The position numbers and the translations under genes were made by a program. A DNA stretch of 64,000 nt from Chitinophagaceae bacterium (lineage in GTDB: Bacteria > Bacteroidota > Bacteroidia > Chitinophagales > Chitinophagaceae): positions 248,001-312,000 of the forward strand of contig CANGWB010000001.1 of NCBI GenBank assembly GCA_947457465.1, read 5' to 3'. Below are positions 24,962 to 33,270 of the stretch, one piece after another (the first letter of the stretch is position 1; the number at the start of each line of letters is the position of its first letter). A model generated the notes under the pieces. That model was not told where the DNA came from. It searched no databases and saw nothing but the letters and a program-made list of their open reading frames with translations.

Positions 24962-26452
24962 ATGCAAACCCGAATTTGCGCTCTCTGGATTTGTTTGTGC
25001 GTGCTTGCTTCCTGCCGAACATCACGGATGCATTACTCGCCCGAAAAAAAATTTTCACCGTCCGCCCTTCAAGAGGATGTTAAGGTGCTGCAGGGCGTTT
25101 TGGAATCCCACCATCCCGGGTTGTATTGGTATCAGAGCCGGGACGAATGGAATCGAAACCTTCAAGGCGTTTATCGCGAACTGAACGATTCACTGACCGA
25201 GTTTGATCTTAGAAAAAAACTGCGAAAACTTACTTCATCGATCCGATGCGGACACACCACGATCCAATCCTCTCGATCGATACAGCAACAAAACGATACC
25301 GCTGTCATCCGAGCACTTTTTCCAATAAGTGTGAAATGCTGGAAAGACACGATGATGATCTTGGGAAACCTCGATACAAAAGACAGTGTATTGAATCGAG
25401 GCGTTCAGATTCTATCGATCAATGGCCGGTCTGCCAAAAAGATCATTGACACCTTATCCGAATATATTTCCGGGGACGGATTCAATCGAACCCATCCCGA
25501 TCAAATTCTCAGCGGATGGGGCAGTTTTGGAAATTACTACCGACTCTATATCGATACATCCTCGCAACTGACATTTAAGTACATAGATCGGCAGGGTCAG
25601 GAGCAAACGGTTATAAGGAGCTTATATCTGCCGAAGAAAGATACCACCGCTCGTCGTCCGCAACCCAGCCTATCAAGAAAAGAGAAAAAAGTTCAGGCAC
25701 TCGAGCGGATCCGTTCGCTGCAGATCGATACGGCCAATCGGCAGGCATTGATGCGCATTAATTCATTCGGAGAGAATGGGAAATTGCGTCGCTTTTTCAA
25801 AAAAGGATTTGAGTTGCTGGAACAAAATCAGATCACAGATCTGATCCTGGATGTTCGCAATAACGGCGGAGGAAGAGTTGGTAATTCAACGGCGCTGACA
25901 CGCTACATCGCCAAAAGTCCCTTCAAAGTGGCTGACTCCCTGTACGCGATACGCCGACATTCTAAATATGGAAAGTATATCCAACACAACTGGGCTATTC
26001 AAGCCATGATGCCCTTGCTGACAAAAAAGAGAAAAGACGGTCTGTATCATTTCGGCTACTTTGAACGCCACCGCTTTTCACCTAAAAAGAAAAATCATTT
26101 TGAGGGAAGAACGTATATCCTGACAAGCGGATATAGTTTTTCAGCTACCACGCTTTTCATCAATGTAATAAAAGGACAGTCGGGCACAACCGTGATTGGG
26201 GAGGAAACGGGTGGAGGCGCATATGGTAATTCGGCTTGGGAGATTCCGACCGTTGTATTACCGAACACCAGAATCCGTCTAAAAATTCCCTTGTTTCGGA
26301 TGGTGATGAATAAAAATCTGCCGAATAGTGGCCGGGGTATTTTTCCGGATGTAGAAGTGGGTGCCACAATGGAGTCCATTCGACAGAACTTCGACAATAA
26401 AATGCGCGTGACGCAATCGCTCATTCAGGCAGCTCGTCGGAAAGGATCATAA
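24962..26452 (+). CDS. S41-type peptidase-like lipoprotein
   Basis: 496 residues with a lipoprotein signal (CVLASC, Cys at about 18). The tail-specific protease core is visible: DLILDVRNNGGG, and the nucleophile region TSGYSFSATTLF, where the serine sits at the usual place of TSGxSASA. An N-terminal helical region and a reduced PDZ-like segment (VQILSINGRSA) precede it. It is anchored in an outer or inner membrane and faces the periplasm or outside. The 3' end overlaps the convergent nitrilase gene by 32 bases. Confidence 0.85.
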   Translation: MQTRICALWICLCVLASCRTSRMHYSPEKKFSPSALQEDVKVLQGVLESHHPGLYWYQSRDEWNRNLQGVYRELNDSLTEFDLRKKLRKLTSSIRCGHTTIQSSRSIQQQNDTAVIRALFPISVKCWKDTMMILGNLDTKDSVLNRGVQILSINGRSAKKIIDTLSEYISGDGFNRTHPDQILSGWGSFGNYYRLYIDTSSQLTFKYIDRQGQEQTVIRSLYLPKKDTTARRPQPSLSRKEKKVQALERIRSLQIDTANRQALMRINSFGENGKLRRFFKKGFELLEQNQITDLILDVRNNGGGRVGNSTALTRYIAKSPFKVADSLYAIRRHSKYGKYIQHNWAIQAMMPLLTKKRKDGLYHFGYFERHRFSPKKKNHFEGRTYILTSGYSFSATTLFINVIKGQSGTTVIGEETGGGAYGNSAWEIPTVVLPNTRIRLKIPLFRMVMNKNLPNSGRGIFPDVEVGATMESIRQNFDNKMRVTQSLIQAARRKGS

Positions 26453-27242
26453 ATCCGTCTGCATCCCGCAGAAAAGGGAATCGTTCCCGAGTTTCAAGCA
26501 GAAGAGTTGGGTCCAGTATAGTTGAAAACAATTCTTCTCTGCTTTCACAGGAATGAAGGATTTCGCCGGTGGGGCCGATGATACAACTATCACCACTGTG
26601 ATCGATCTCTTTACCATCTAAACCGATCCGATTCACACCGATCACATAGCACTGATTTTCGATGGCACGAGCGCGTAAAAGTGTTTTCCAGGCCTCCGCT
26701 CTTCGTGCTGGCCAGTTGGCCACATAAACAAGAACATCATATTCAGGCTGAAAGTTTCCATCCTCATCATAGGTGGATCGCTGACGGGCCCATACCGGAA
26801 AACGAAGATCATAACAGATCTGAAGATTGATGCGCCAGCCATTTACCGAAGCGATCAGTCTTTTTTGACCGGGTGAATATTTTTCATCCTCTCCCGCATA
26901 CGCGAATAGATGTCTCTTGTCATATTGTCCAATTTCTCCGTTCGGTAACACCCACAAAAGACGATTGAAATATTTATTGCCCTCTTTGATCATCAGGCTT
27001 CCCACTAGAATAGTCTTTTTATCGGCCGCCACCCGCTTCATCCAATGAACAGATTCCCCATCCATGGTTTCCGCATAGCTGATCGGGTCCATCGAAAATC
27101 CGGTCGAAAACATTTCCGGGAGAATAGTCAAATATGTTTTTGGGGGGAGATGTCTCAGAAGGCCCTCCATGTGCTCGAGATTCTGCTTCGGGTTTTCCCA
27201 AAACAATTTTGTTTGAAGAACAGCGATCGGAAGGGGTTGCAT
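26421..27242 (-). CDS. Carbon-nitrogen hydrolase (omega-amidase/YafV type)
   Basis: 273 residues with the nitrilase catalytic triad: E43 (ILPEMFSTGF), K109 (YDKRHLF) and C143 (LQICYDLRFP). The motif set and length match Nit2/YafV omega-amidases, which hydrolyse the amides formed by glutamine transaminases, such as alpha-ketoglutaramate. The start ATG 27242 is chosen because the nitrilase fold begins at once (PLPIAVLQ); the longer frame to 27290 runs over an unrelated kinase remnant on the other strand. Confidence 0.92.
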   Translation of the reverse strand: MQPLPIAVLQTKLFWENPKQNLEHMEGLLRHLPPKTYLTILPEMFSTGFSMDPISYAETMDGESVHWMKRVAADKKTILVGSLMIKEGNKYFNRLLWVLPNGEIGQYDKRHLFAYAGEDEKYSPGQKRLIASVNGWRINLQICYDLRFPVWARQRSTYDEDGNFQPEYDVLVYVANWPARRAEAWKTLLRARAIENQCYVIGVNRIGLDGKEIDHSGDSCIIGPTGEILHSCESREELFSTILDPTLLLETRERFPFLRDADGFMILSDELPE

Positions 27243-27248
27243 CTGCCC

Positions 27249-27488
27249 GTAAAAATAGGGAATGGCATGAAACAAGAAACGATCGATCACCTATTGAAAG
27301 AAGATGCGCTGGTGCACAACAAAACAAATGAAAGCAGAAGCGGGCACGGACTTGGCTACCTCATCATTAAAGATCTTGTTCGGTGGATCGGTGGACGAAT
27401 AGAGATTGAATCCGAAACCGGAAAAGGAACCCGGGTGTCCGTATTTATTCGCCCTCGGAAGCGATCGACTTCAACGCCGATCGGATAA
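27249..27488 (+). pseudogene. Histidine-kinase C-terminal remnant
   Basis: The plus-strand frame encodes the tail of a HATPase domain: a G1-like VKIGNGM, then the G2 box SGHGLGYLIIKDLV and the final GGRIEIESETGKGTRVSVFI strands. The N box, the HisKA dimerisation helix and all sensor domains are missing, because upstream DNA is the nitrilase gene on the other strand. The G1 Asp (usual DNGxGM) is Ile-Gly here. ATP binding should be impossible. The similarity begins within 10 bases of the nitrilase start codon, and the 3' end overlaps recX by 44 bases. An ATG at 27267 exists but a functional 73-residue product is unlikely. Confidence 0.7.
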
Positions 27489-27933
27489 GATCCGACTCAA
27501 ACCCCCTTCCCATTAAATAGCTGATCGTCTTATCGCGCCGGATCGCCTTGTGGCCCGACAGGCTTTTATACTTACTCTCGGTCAGGCGGGTCAACACCGC
27601 CACGTATTCCTCTTCGTCAATCTCCTTTAATCCCTTTTTGATGCAATATTCACTGACGCGCTTTTGTTTCAGCTCATAGCGGATCCGGTTTCGGCCCCAT
27701 TTGTTGACACGAAACTTCCCTCCGGCATAAATTCGGGCAAACCGCTCTTCGTTTAAATAGTCGCCCTCGATCAGCTTTGCAATGAGGGTGTCCTGATCGG
27801 CACCCCAAACCCCAACACTCCGGAGCTTTTCCTTTACCTCTTCATGACACCGCTCCCGGTAACCACAAAAATGCTTGAGGAGTTGAAAAGCCTGCTCTGG
27901 AGTAGCTTTTTTACCAGATCGAAAAGGAGCCAT
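27445..27933 (-). CDS. recX: RecX family regulator of RecA
   Basis: 162 residues of three-helix repeats that bind inside the RecA filament groove and limit its activity. RecX hallmarks: FCGYRERCHEEVKEKL near the N-terminus, YLNEERFARIYAGGKFRVNKWGRNRIRYEL (given as a region, about 63-92) and the C-terminal YLMGRGFESDLIRSAL. ATG 27933 is preferred to upstream starts because they lack conserved sequence and would reach into the dnaN promoter. recA itself is not in the window. It is divergent from dnaN. Confidence 0.92.
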   Translation of the reverse strand: MAPFRSGKKATPEQAFQLLKHFCGYRERCHEEVKEKLRSVGVWGADQDTLIAKLIEGDYLNEERFARIYAGGKFRVNKWGRNRIRYELKQKRVSEYCIKKGLKEIDEEEYVAVLTRLTESKYKSLSGHKAIRRDKTISYLMGRGFESDLIRSALKSIASEGE

Positions 27934-28008
27934 GTTTAGATTTTTCAACAGCCGGAACGGGTAATCCACCAGTAATCCCCCACACTCCCGGAAAGGGCCA
28001 AAAATATG

Positions 28009-28016
28009 TAGTTTCG
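28009..28016 (+). promoter_or_regulatory. -7 element of dnaN
   Basis: TAGTTTCG (one mismatch to TAnnTTTG) is 29 bases before the dnaN ATG at 28046. Confidence 0.4.
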
Positions 28017-28045
28017 TGGCCTTGGTTAATCCCCAAATCGTCCAC

Positions 28046-29161
28046 ATGAAATTTCTGGTAAACTCCGCTACACTCCTTCGTCAACTTCAACACATCTCCG
28101 GTGTGATCAATGCAAACACCGTATTGCCCATTCTGGAAGATTTTCTGTTTGAGATCAATAAAAATCAACTCACCGTCGTGGCAACAGACTTGGAAACGGT
28201 CATGCGCGTTCAAGTTGATATCGATGCGAAAGAATCGGGTCGTGTTTGTATTCCGGCCAAAATTCTGATCGACTCGCTCAAAAACCTCTCCGATCAGCCG
28301 CTCACATTCAACATCGACAAAAATTTCGGCATCGAGATCACGAGCGATAATGGGAAATACAAAGTCATGGGCGAAAACCCCGACAATTTCCCCAAGGAAC
28401 CTGTTGCAGATGATACCACCAGCTTCACTACCACGGCCAATGCACTGGTCACCGCGATAAACAAAACACTGTTCGCAACCAGCACCGACGACCTCCGCCC
28501 GGCAATGACCGGCGTTTTCTTTGAGCTGGACAAAAAAGGCATGCAATGTGTCGCCACTGATGCACATCGCTTAGTTCGATACAAGAGAACCGATGTGAAA
28601 TGCCCAAAGTCTGACTCCTTCATCGTTCCTCGAAAGCCACTCAGCCTGCTAAAAGCGGCGATCCCCGATACGAACGACGAGATCACCATCAGCTACAACA
28701 ACAATCACCTGTTTGTTAAACACGGCGGTACCCAGATGAGCTGCCGATTGATCGATGCGCGGTTCCCCGATTATAAGGTGGTGATTCCGGCCGAGAACCC
28801 CTACACGCTCACCGTTGATCGGAATGAATTCCAGTCAGCCCTCCGACGCGTGAATGTATTCAGTAACAAAAGCACCAACCAGGTCGCCCTCAATATCTCG
28901 GGAAGCGAACTTCAACTCGCTTCGCAAGACATTGACTTTAGCCAGGAAGGAAATGAGCGCATGAAATGTCAATACAACGGAGAGGACATCATGATCGCCT
29001 TCAATGCAAAATTCCTGATCGAGATGCTTGGAGCTCTCGAAGGAAAAGAGGTGGTCGTCTCCCTTTCCACACCCACCAAAGCCGGAATCCTCCGACCCAC
29101 AGCACAAGCAGACAATGAAGAAGTATTGATGCTGGTCATGCCCCTCATGCTGAATCAATAA
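28046..29161 (+). CDS. dnaN: DNA polymerase III sliding clamp (beta subunit)
   Basis: 371 residues forming the dimeric ring that tethers polymerase III to DNA. The N-terminus MKFLVNSATLLRQLQ and the DNA-facing and pocket-forming segments (FEINKNQLTVVATDLE, ATDAHRLVRY, and the C-terminal VLMLVMPLMLNQ) match the family along its full length with three clamp domains. The usual dnaA and recF neighbours are absent, so dnaN here is detached from a classical dnaA-dnaN origin operon. It is followed by a strong terminator. Confidence 0.97.
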   Translation: MKFLVNSATLLRQLQHISGVINANTVLPILEDFLFEINKNQLTVVATDLETVMRVQVDIDAKESGRVCIPAKILIDSLKNLSDQPLTFNIDKNFGIEITSDNGKYKVMGENPDNFPKEPVADDTTSFTTTANALVTAINKTLFATSTDDLRPAMTGVFFELDKKGMQCVATDAHRLVRYKRTDVKCPKSDSFIVPRKPLSLLKAAIPDTNDEITISYNNNHLFVKHGGTQMSCRLIDARFPDYKVVIPAENPYTLTVDRNEFQSALRRVNVFSNKSTNQVALNISGSELQLASQDIDFSQEGNERMKCQYNGEDIMIAFNAKFLIEMLGALEGKEVVVSLSTPTKAGILRPTAQADNEEVLMLVMPLMLNQ

Positions 29162-29177
29162 CCGATACAAATCATCA

Positions 29178-29207
29178 GAAATCCCCTCCAACTCGAGGGG
29201 ATTTTTT
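29178..29207 (+). terminator. Intrinsic terminator of dnaN
   Basis: ATCCCCTC (29181-29188) and GAGGGGAT (29195-29202) form an 8-base stem, extended by A-T pairs, with a 6-base loop. TTTTTATTTTT follows. Confidence 0.92.
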
Positions 29208-29217
29208 ATTTTTAAGA

Positions 29218-29448
29218 ATGGCCTTTATCTGCATCCGCCGATATGATACCTATGTGCCCGCCCACATCGCGCTGGGGAAGCTTCTCCACGCTGGCATAAA
29301 TGCACATCTACAAGATGAACACACTGTAACGATCGACCCACTATTGAATCTCGCAGTCGGCGGCATCAAATTATTCGTACTGAATGAGGAAGTAGAAATA
29401 GCCGAGAAAATTCTTAATGAAAATCCTGAAAGCGAAAACATCGCCTGA
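29218..29448 (+). CDS. DUF2007 domain protein
   Basis: A 76-residue protein of the DUF2007 (PII-like signal transducing) type: an N-terminal strand CIRRYDTYVPAHIALGKL, a helix, and the central DEHTVTIDPLLNLAVGGIKLFV segment, where the acidic-aliphatic strand pair is typical. It may bind a small ligand or partner protein. It lies 2 bases upstream of a membrane hydroxylase-family gene and is probably co-transcribed with it. Confidence 0.85.
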   Translation: MAFICIRRYDTYVPAHIALGKLLHAGINAHLQDEHTVTIDPLLNLAVGGIKLFVLNEEVEIAEKILNENPESENIA

Positions 29449-29450
29449 TC

Positions 29451-30275
29451 ATGAATAATTCCTTCATCGAATATTTTCAATCACTGGAACAGCGTCCGCT
29501 GGAGAGGCTGGGACTGCTCGTGGGCGGATTGGTTTTTTTCTGGATACTGGAAGGAGCGATCCCACTAGTGAAACTATCCTACAAGCGAACTAAATGGCAA
29601 CATGCCGCAGTGAATTTTTCATTTACCGTACTTCATCTCATCCTGCACACAGCTTTGGCTGTTCTGATCATTCAGCTATCCGATTGGTGTCGGTCGGCCT
29701 CATTCGGTATCGTTTACTGGAGCCAAGCCGGTATCGTGGCAACAATCTTGATCGGTGTGCTGGCACTTGACTTCAGCAGCTGGTTGGTACATTGGGTCAT
29801 GCACAATCAATCATTTCTTTGGCGCTTCCATGTCATCCATCACAGCGATACGAAAGTGGATGTAACCACAGGCCTTCGTCACCACCCGGGCGATAGCCTC
29901 CTGCGAGGCATATTTTTCCTGTTATTGATCTTTCTCTCCGGAGCGCCCATGTACACTGTTATGATCTATCAAACACTGGTGGTAGTGTCGACCGCCTTTA
30001 CGCATGCGAACATTTCACTTCCGAAAAAAGCAGACAAGGCACTATCCTGGCTGCTTGTATCACCAAATATGCACAAGGTTCACCATCATTGGAAACAGCC
30101 CTATACCGATAGTAATTACGGGGCAGTGTTCTCTATCTGGGACCGGCTGTTCTGCACCTGGACTCACCTGCCCCCCGAAGAGATACGATATGGTCTCGAC
30201 CGCTATTACGCTGCTGAAAAAGACGAATCGATCGGCGATCTGATGGCATTTCCATTCAGAAAGAATAAAGAGTGA
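29451..30275 (+). CDS. Fatty acid hydroxylase/sterol desaturase family protein
   Basis: 274 residues with four or five membrane helices and the di-iron histidine clusters HWVMH (about 110-114), HVIHHSD (about 124-130) and NMHKVHHHW (about 204-212), plus HHPGD between them. The family hydroxylates or desaturates lipid chains or sterol-like molecules using O2. In Bacteroidota the substrates are often fatty acids or carotenoids; which one applies is not visible. Confidence 0.92.
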   Translation: MNNSFIEYFQSLEQRPLERLGLLVGGLVFFWILEGAIPLVKLSYKRTKWQHAAVNFSFTVLHLILHTALAVLIIQLSDWCRSASFGIVYWSQAGIVATILIGVLALDFSSWLVHWVMHNQSFLWRFHVIHHSDTKVDVTTGLRHHPGDSLLRGIFFLLLIFLSGAPMYTVMIYQTLVVVSTAFTHANISLPKKADKALSWLLVSPNMHKVHHHWKQPYTDSNYGAVFSIWDRLFCTWTHLPPEEIRYGLDRYYAAEKDESIGDLMAFPFRKNKE

Positions 30276-30318
30276 TCGGAATCGTGCCCGTTTTTAAGAT
30301 CAGTTGCCCACTTACCAA

Positions 30319-30326
30319 TAGCTTTG
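30319..30326 (+). promoter_or_regulatory. -7 element of kdsB operon
   Basis: TAGCTTTG, a perfect -7 element, ends 4 bases before the kdsB ATG. Confidence 0.62.
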
Positions 30327-30330
30327 CAAC

Positions 30331-31047
30331 ATGATCGTCACCGCTCTGATACCCGCACGATATGGCGCCACCCGATTTCCGGGTAAACTTATGCAACCAC
30401 TTGGTGGTGTTTCCGTCATCCGGCGCACCTTCGAGGCCGTCAAATCAAGCAGCTTGTTTGAGGAGGTCGTAGTGGCAACAGACAGTGATGAGATCGAAGA
30501 AGAGATCCGATCTATCGGCGGATCCGTTTTCCGCAGCCAAAAATCACATGAAAGCGGCACCGACCGAATTGCCGAGGCGGCGATCGACCTGAACACCGAT
30601 ATTATCATCAACATCCAGGGTGATACGCCGTTCATAAAGAAAGACCCACTGGAGAAATTGATCCGCCTATTCAACGATTCTTCAGTTTCCGTCGCCTCCA
30701 TGATGCAGATACTCGAAAAACCCGAAGAGATCGACGACCCGAATTTTGTCAAAGTAGCCATCGACAAAAAGAACGATGCGCTTTTCTTCAGCAGAAGTCG
30801 CATTCCATTTCCTCGAGATACCAATACGGCGGTTGCTTATTACGAACACATCGGCGTATATGCCTTTCGAAAACAAGCGCTATTGGATTTTATCAGTTGG
30901 CCGATGGGAACACTCGAGGCGATTGAAAAAGTAGAATGTCTTCGCTTCCTTGAAAATGGAATGCCGATCCGTATGCTGACAGTTGATTATCTGGGCGTTG
31001 AGATCGATACACCGGAAGACCTCCATAAAGCCGCAAAACTTTTATAA
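30331..31047 (+). CDS. kdsB: 3-deoxy-manno-octulosonate cytidylyltransferase
   Basis: 238 residues. It activates Kdo (or 8-amino-Kdo) with CTP to CMP-Kdo for lipopolysaccharide core assembly. The nucleotide-binding N-terminus LIPARYGATRFPGKLM, the HESGTDRIAEAA motif, INIQGDTPFI (QGD/E-type metal motif) and FFSRSRIPFPRD are all present, and the C-terminal VEIDTPEDL is typical. It heads an operon with a KdnB-like dehydrogenase and corA. Confidence 0.96.
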   Translation: MIVTALIPARYGATRFPGKLMQPLGGVSVIRRTFEAVKSSSLFEEVVVATDSDEIEEEIRSIGGSVFRSQKSHESGTDRIAEAAIDLNTDIIINIQGDTPFIKKDPLEKLIRLFNDSSVSVASMMQILEKPEEIDDPNFVKVAIDKKNDALFFSRSRIPFPRDTNTAVAYYEHIGVYAFRKQALLDFISWPMGTLEAIEKVECLRFLENGMPIRMLTVDYLGVEIDTPEDLHKAAKLL

Positions 31048-31057
31048 CAGACAAAGA

Positions 31058-32131
31058 ATGAAATTCAGAAACTTCAAATTGGTCGGATACGTCGTGTATG
31101 GAAGAGGCTCGTTCGAACAACTCGATGAGATCCTCAACCCACACCGAAAAGCCGGTCAGCCCATGGTTTTTTTGGTCGATCATTATTTTGAAGGAAAATC
31201 TCTTCCCAACCGAATTCCCCTGAGAGACAACGACATCATTTTATATGTAGATGTGACCACCGAACCCAAAACGATCTATGTCGACGAGTTGGCATCTCGA
31301 TTGAAACAGGAATTCGGATCCATCAGCGGAGTGATCGGTATCGGAGGTGGCTCTACCATGGACCTGGCCAAGGCGGTTTCTCTGATGATGAACAATCCCG
31401 GTTCATCCGCAGACTATCAAGGATGGGATCTGGTAAAAGTTCCGGGCGTGTATAAAGTTGGTATTCCAACATTAAGTGGAACGGGGGCAGAAGTTTCAAG
31501 AACAACCGTATTGACCGGTCCTACGAAAAAACTCGGTATGAACTCCGACTTCACACCTTTCGATCAGATCGTTCTGGATCCCGAACTGACCAAAGACGCG
31601 CCGGCGAACCAGCGCTTCTACACCGGAATGGATTGTTACATTCACTGCATCGAAAGTCTGGAAGGAACCTTTTTGAACGAATTCAGTAAAAGCTACGGTG
31701 AGAAGGCGCTGGAGCTTTGTCGAAAAGTATTTGTAGAAAAAGCCATGTGGGATGAAGAGTCTGACGACCAACTCATGATGGCCTCCTACGCCGGAGGTAT
31801 GAGTATCGCCTATTCGCAAGTTGGAGTGGCGCATGCAGTGAGTTACGGACTGAGCTACCTACTCGGCACCAAGCATGGGATCGGAAACTGTATTGTAATG
31901 AATCACCTGGAAGAATTCTATCCAGCCGGCGTGAAAGAGTTCAAATACATGGTAGAAAAAAATAAGATCGATATTCCAGCCGGGATCTGCAGCGGATTGA
32001 ATGACGATCAATTCAATAAGATGATCGATGTTTCAATGGGTATGAAACCGCTTTGGGAAAACGCGCTGGGTAAAGACTGGGAAAAACAAATGACGCGGGA
32101 TCGTCTTCGTGCTCTTTACGAAAAACTATAA
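31058..32131 (+). CDS. Iron-containing alcohol dehydrogenase, probable Kdo 8-oxidase (KdnB-like)
   Basis: 357 residues of the group III metal-dependent alcohol dehydrogenase family. The NAD-binding motif GIGGGSTMDLAKA is at about 86-98. The metal ligands sit in GMDCYIHCIES (Asp, His), VAHAVSYG and GTKHGIGNC (His, His). Placement right after kdsB is the context of KdnB, which oxidises the C8 hydroxyl of Kdo before amination by KdnA to make 8-amino-Kdo. No aminotransferase is adjacent here. Function is inferred from family plus context; a general alcohol dehydrogenase is the alternative. Confidence 0.75.
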   Translation: MKFRNFKLVGYVVYGRGSFEQLDEILNPHRKAGQPMVFLVDHYFEGKSLPNRIPLRDNDIILYVDVTTEPKTIYVDELASRLKQEFGSISGVIGIGGGSTMDLAKAVSLMMNNPGSSADYQGWDLVKVPGVYKVGIPTLSGTGAEVSRTTVLTGPTKKLGMNSDFTPFDQIVLDPELTKDAPANQRFYTGMDCYIHCIESLEGTFLNEFSKSYGEKALELCRKVFVEKAMWDEESDDQLMMASYAGGMSIAYSQVGVAHAVSYGLSYLLGTKHGIGNCIVMNHLEEFYPAGVKEFKYMVEKNKIDIPAGICSGLNDDQFNKMIDVSMGMKPLWENALGKDWEKQMTRDRLRALYEKL

Positions 32132-32134
32132 CAC

Positions 32135-33241
32135 ATGATCAATAAGCGTTCGGCCAATTACCTGCGTCGCCTCTCCAGCAATCCATTTGCCGGGTCCGAA
32201 CGAACCGGGGAGATACTTGCTGTTAATCCGACGGTCGCACCCATCCGACAAGAAGCCGAACATATTCATATATCCGTACACGATTACACCGCCGACTCTC
32301 TGGAGGTGAGGGAATATACCAAGATCGATGAGGCGTTTCCGTATTTAGAAAAAGATACCGTGTCCTGGATCAATATTGACGGGATTCGAAAAGAGGATAT
32401 TGAGTCTATATGTGCGCATTACAGCGTACACGCACTGATTACGGAAGATATATTAAGCATCGGTCAGCGTCCGAAGATGGATGAGATGAATGAACAGGTT
32501 TTCTGTCTCCTCAATATGCTTTATTTCAATGAGGAAAAGAAAACCATCGAGTCTGAACAGATCAGCATCATTTTGGGTAAAGGGTTCGTTCTGTCCTTTC
32601 AGGAAGACGCCCATCGTGATGTGTTCAATCCCATTCGACATAAGCTTTCTCTACCGAAAAGCCAACTCCGTCAACGATCGGCCGACTATCTTCTCTATTC
32701 TATGTTGGACTTGATCGTCGATAATTATTACTTGGTCATGGAAAAAGTAGGTGATCAGGTCGAGAACCTGGAAGATGAAGTCAGTCGTAAAAGCAACAAG
32801 CGATCACTGGCGCGCATCAACCAGCTCCGAAAAGAGATGATCGTTATCAAAAGAAACGTATCGCCCGTTCGGGATCTGGTAGCCGGTATTCTGCGGAGTG
32901 AGTCGGATTGGCTGGAAGAAAGAACCACCAAGTATTTCAAAGACGTACATGATCACATTCTGTTGGCGGTCGACCTCAGCGACAACTACCGCGACGTAAT
33001 GATCAGTGTACAAGACCTCTATATCAGCAATGTCAATCTGAAATTAAATGAGGTGATGAAGGTGATGACGATTGTAACCTGCCTGTTGGCGCCCGCCACC
33101 GTAATCGGGGGTATTTTCGGAATGAATTTTGACGTGATTCCAACGGCGCATCATCCATACGGATTCTACATCGCGATCGGATTGATGTTCATTATACCGG
33201 GCATCATGCTGTTTGTAATGAAAAAGCGGGGATGGTTTTAA
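32135..33241 (+). CDS. corA: CorA family magnesium/cobalt transporter
   Basis: 368 residues. A large N-terminal cytoplasmic funnel domain is followed by two C-terminal membrane helices with the signature GMNFD (family G-M-N) between them and a basic C-terminus (KKRGWF). The protein assembles as a pentamer and imports Mg2+ down the membrane potential. It begins 3 bases after the KdnB-like gene; a shared transcript with Kdo genes could reflect a need for divalent cations to bridge lipopolysaccharide, but this is speculation. Confidence 0.95.
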   Translation: MINKRSANYLRRLSSNPFAGSERTGEILAVNPTVAPIRQEAEHIHISVHDYTADSLEVREYTKIDEAFPYLEKDTVSWINIDGIRKEDIESICAHYSVHALITEDILSIGQRPKMDEMNEQVFCLLNMLYFNEEKKTIESEQISIILGKGFVLSFQEDAHRDVFNPIRHKLSLPKSQLRQRSADYLLYSMLDLIVDNYYLVMEKVGDQVENLEDEVSRKSNKRSLARINQLRKEMIVIKRNVSPVRDLVAGILRSESDWLEERTTKYFKDVHDHILLAVDLSDNYRDVMISVQDLYISNVNLKLNEVMKVMTIVTCLLAPATVIGGIFGMNFDVIPTAHHPYGFYIAIGLMFIIPGIMLFVMKKRGWF

Positions 33242-33270
33242 CCACCCCCTCCTTCTTTCATAGCATTCTA

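Noticed and set aside
28046-29161. dnaN as evidence of a classical origin at 28 kb
   Set aside because: No dnaA, recF or DnaA-box cluster is next to it; the divergent neighbour is recX.
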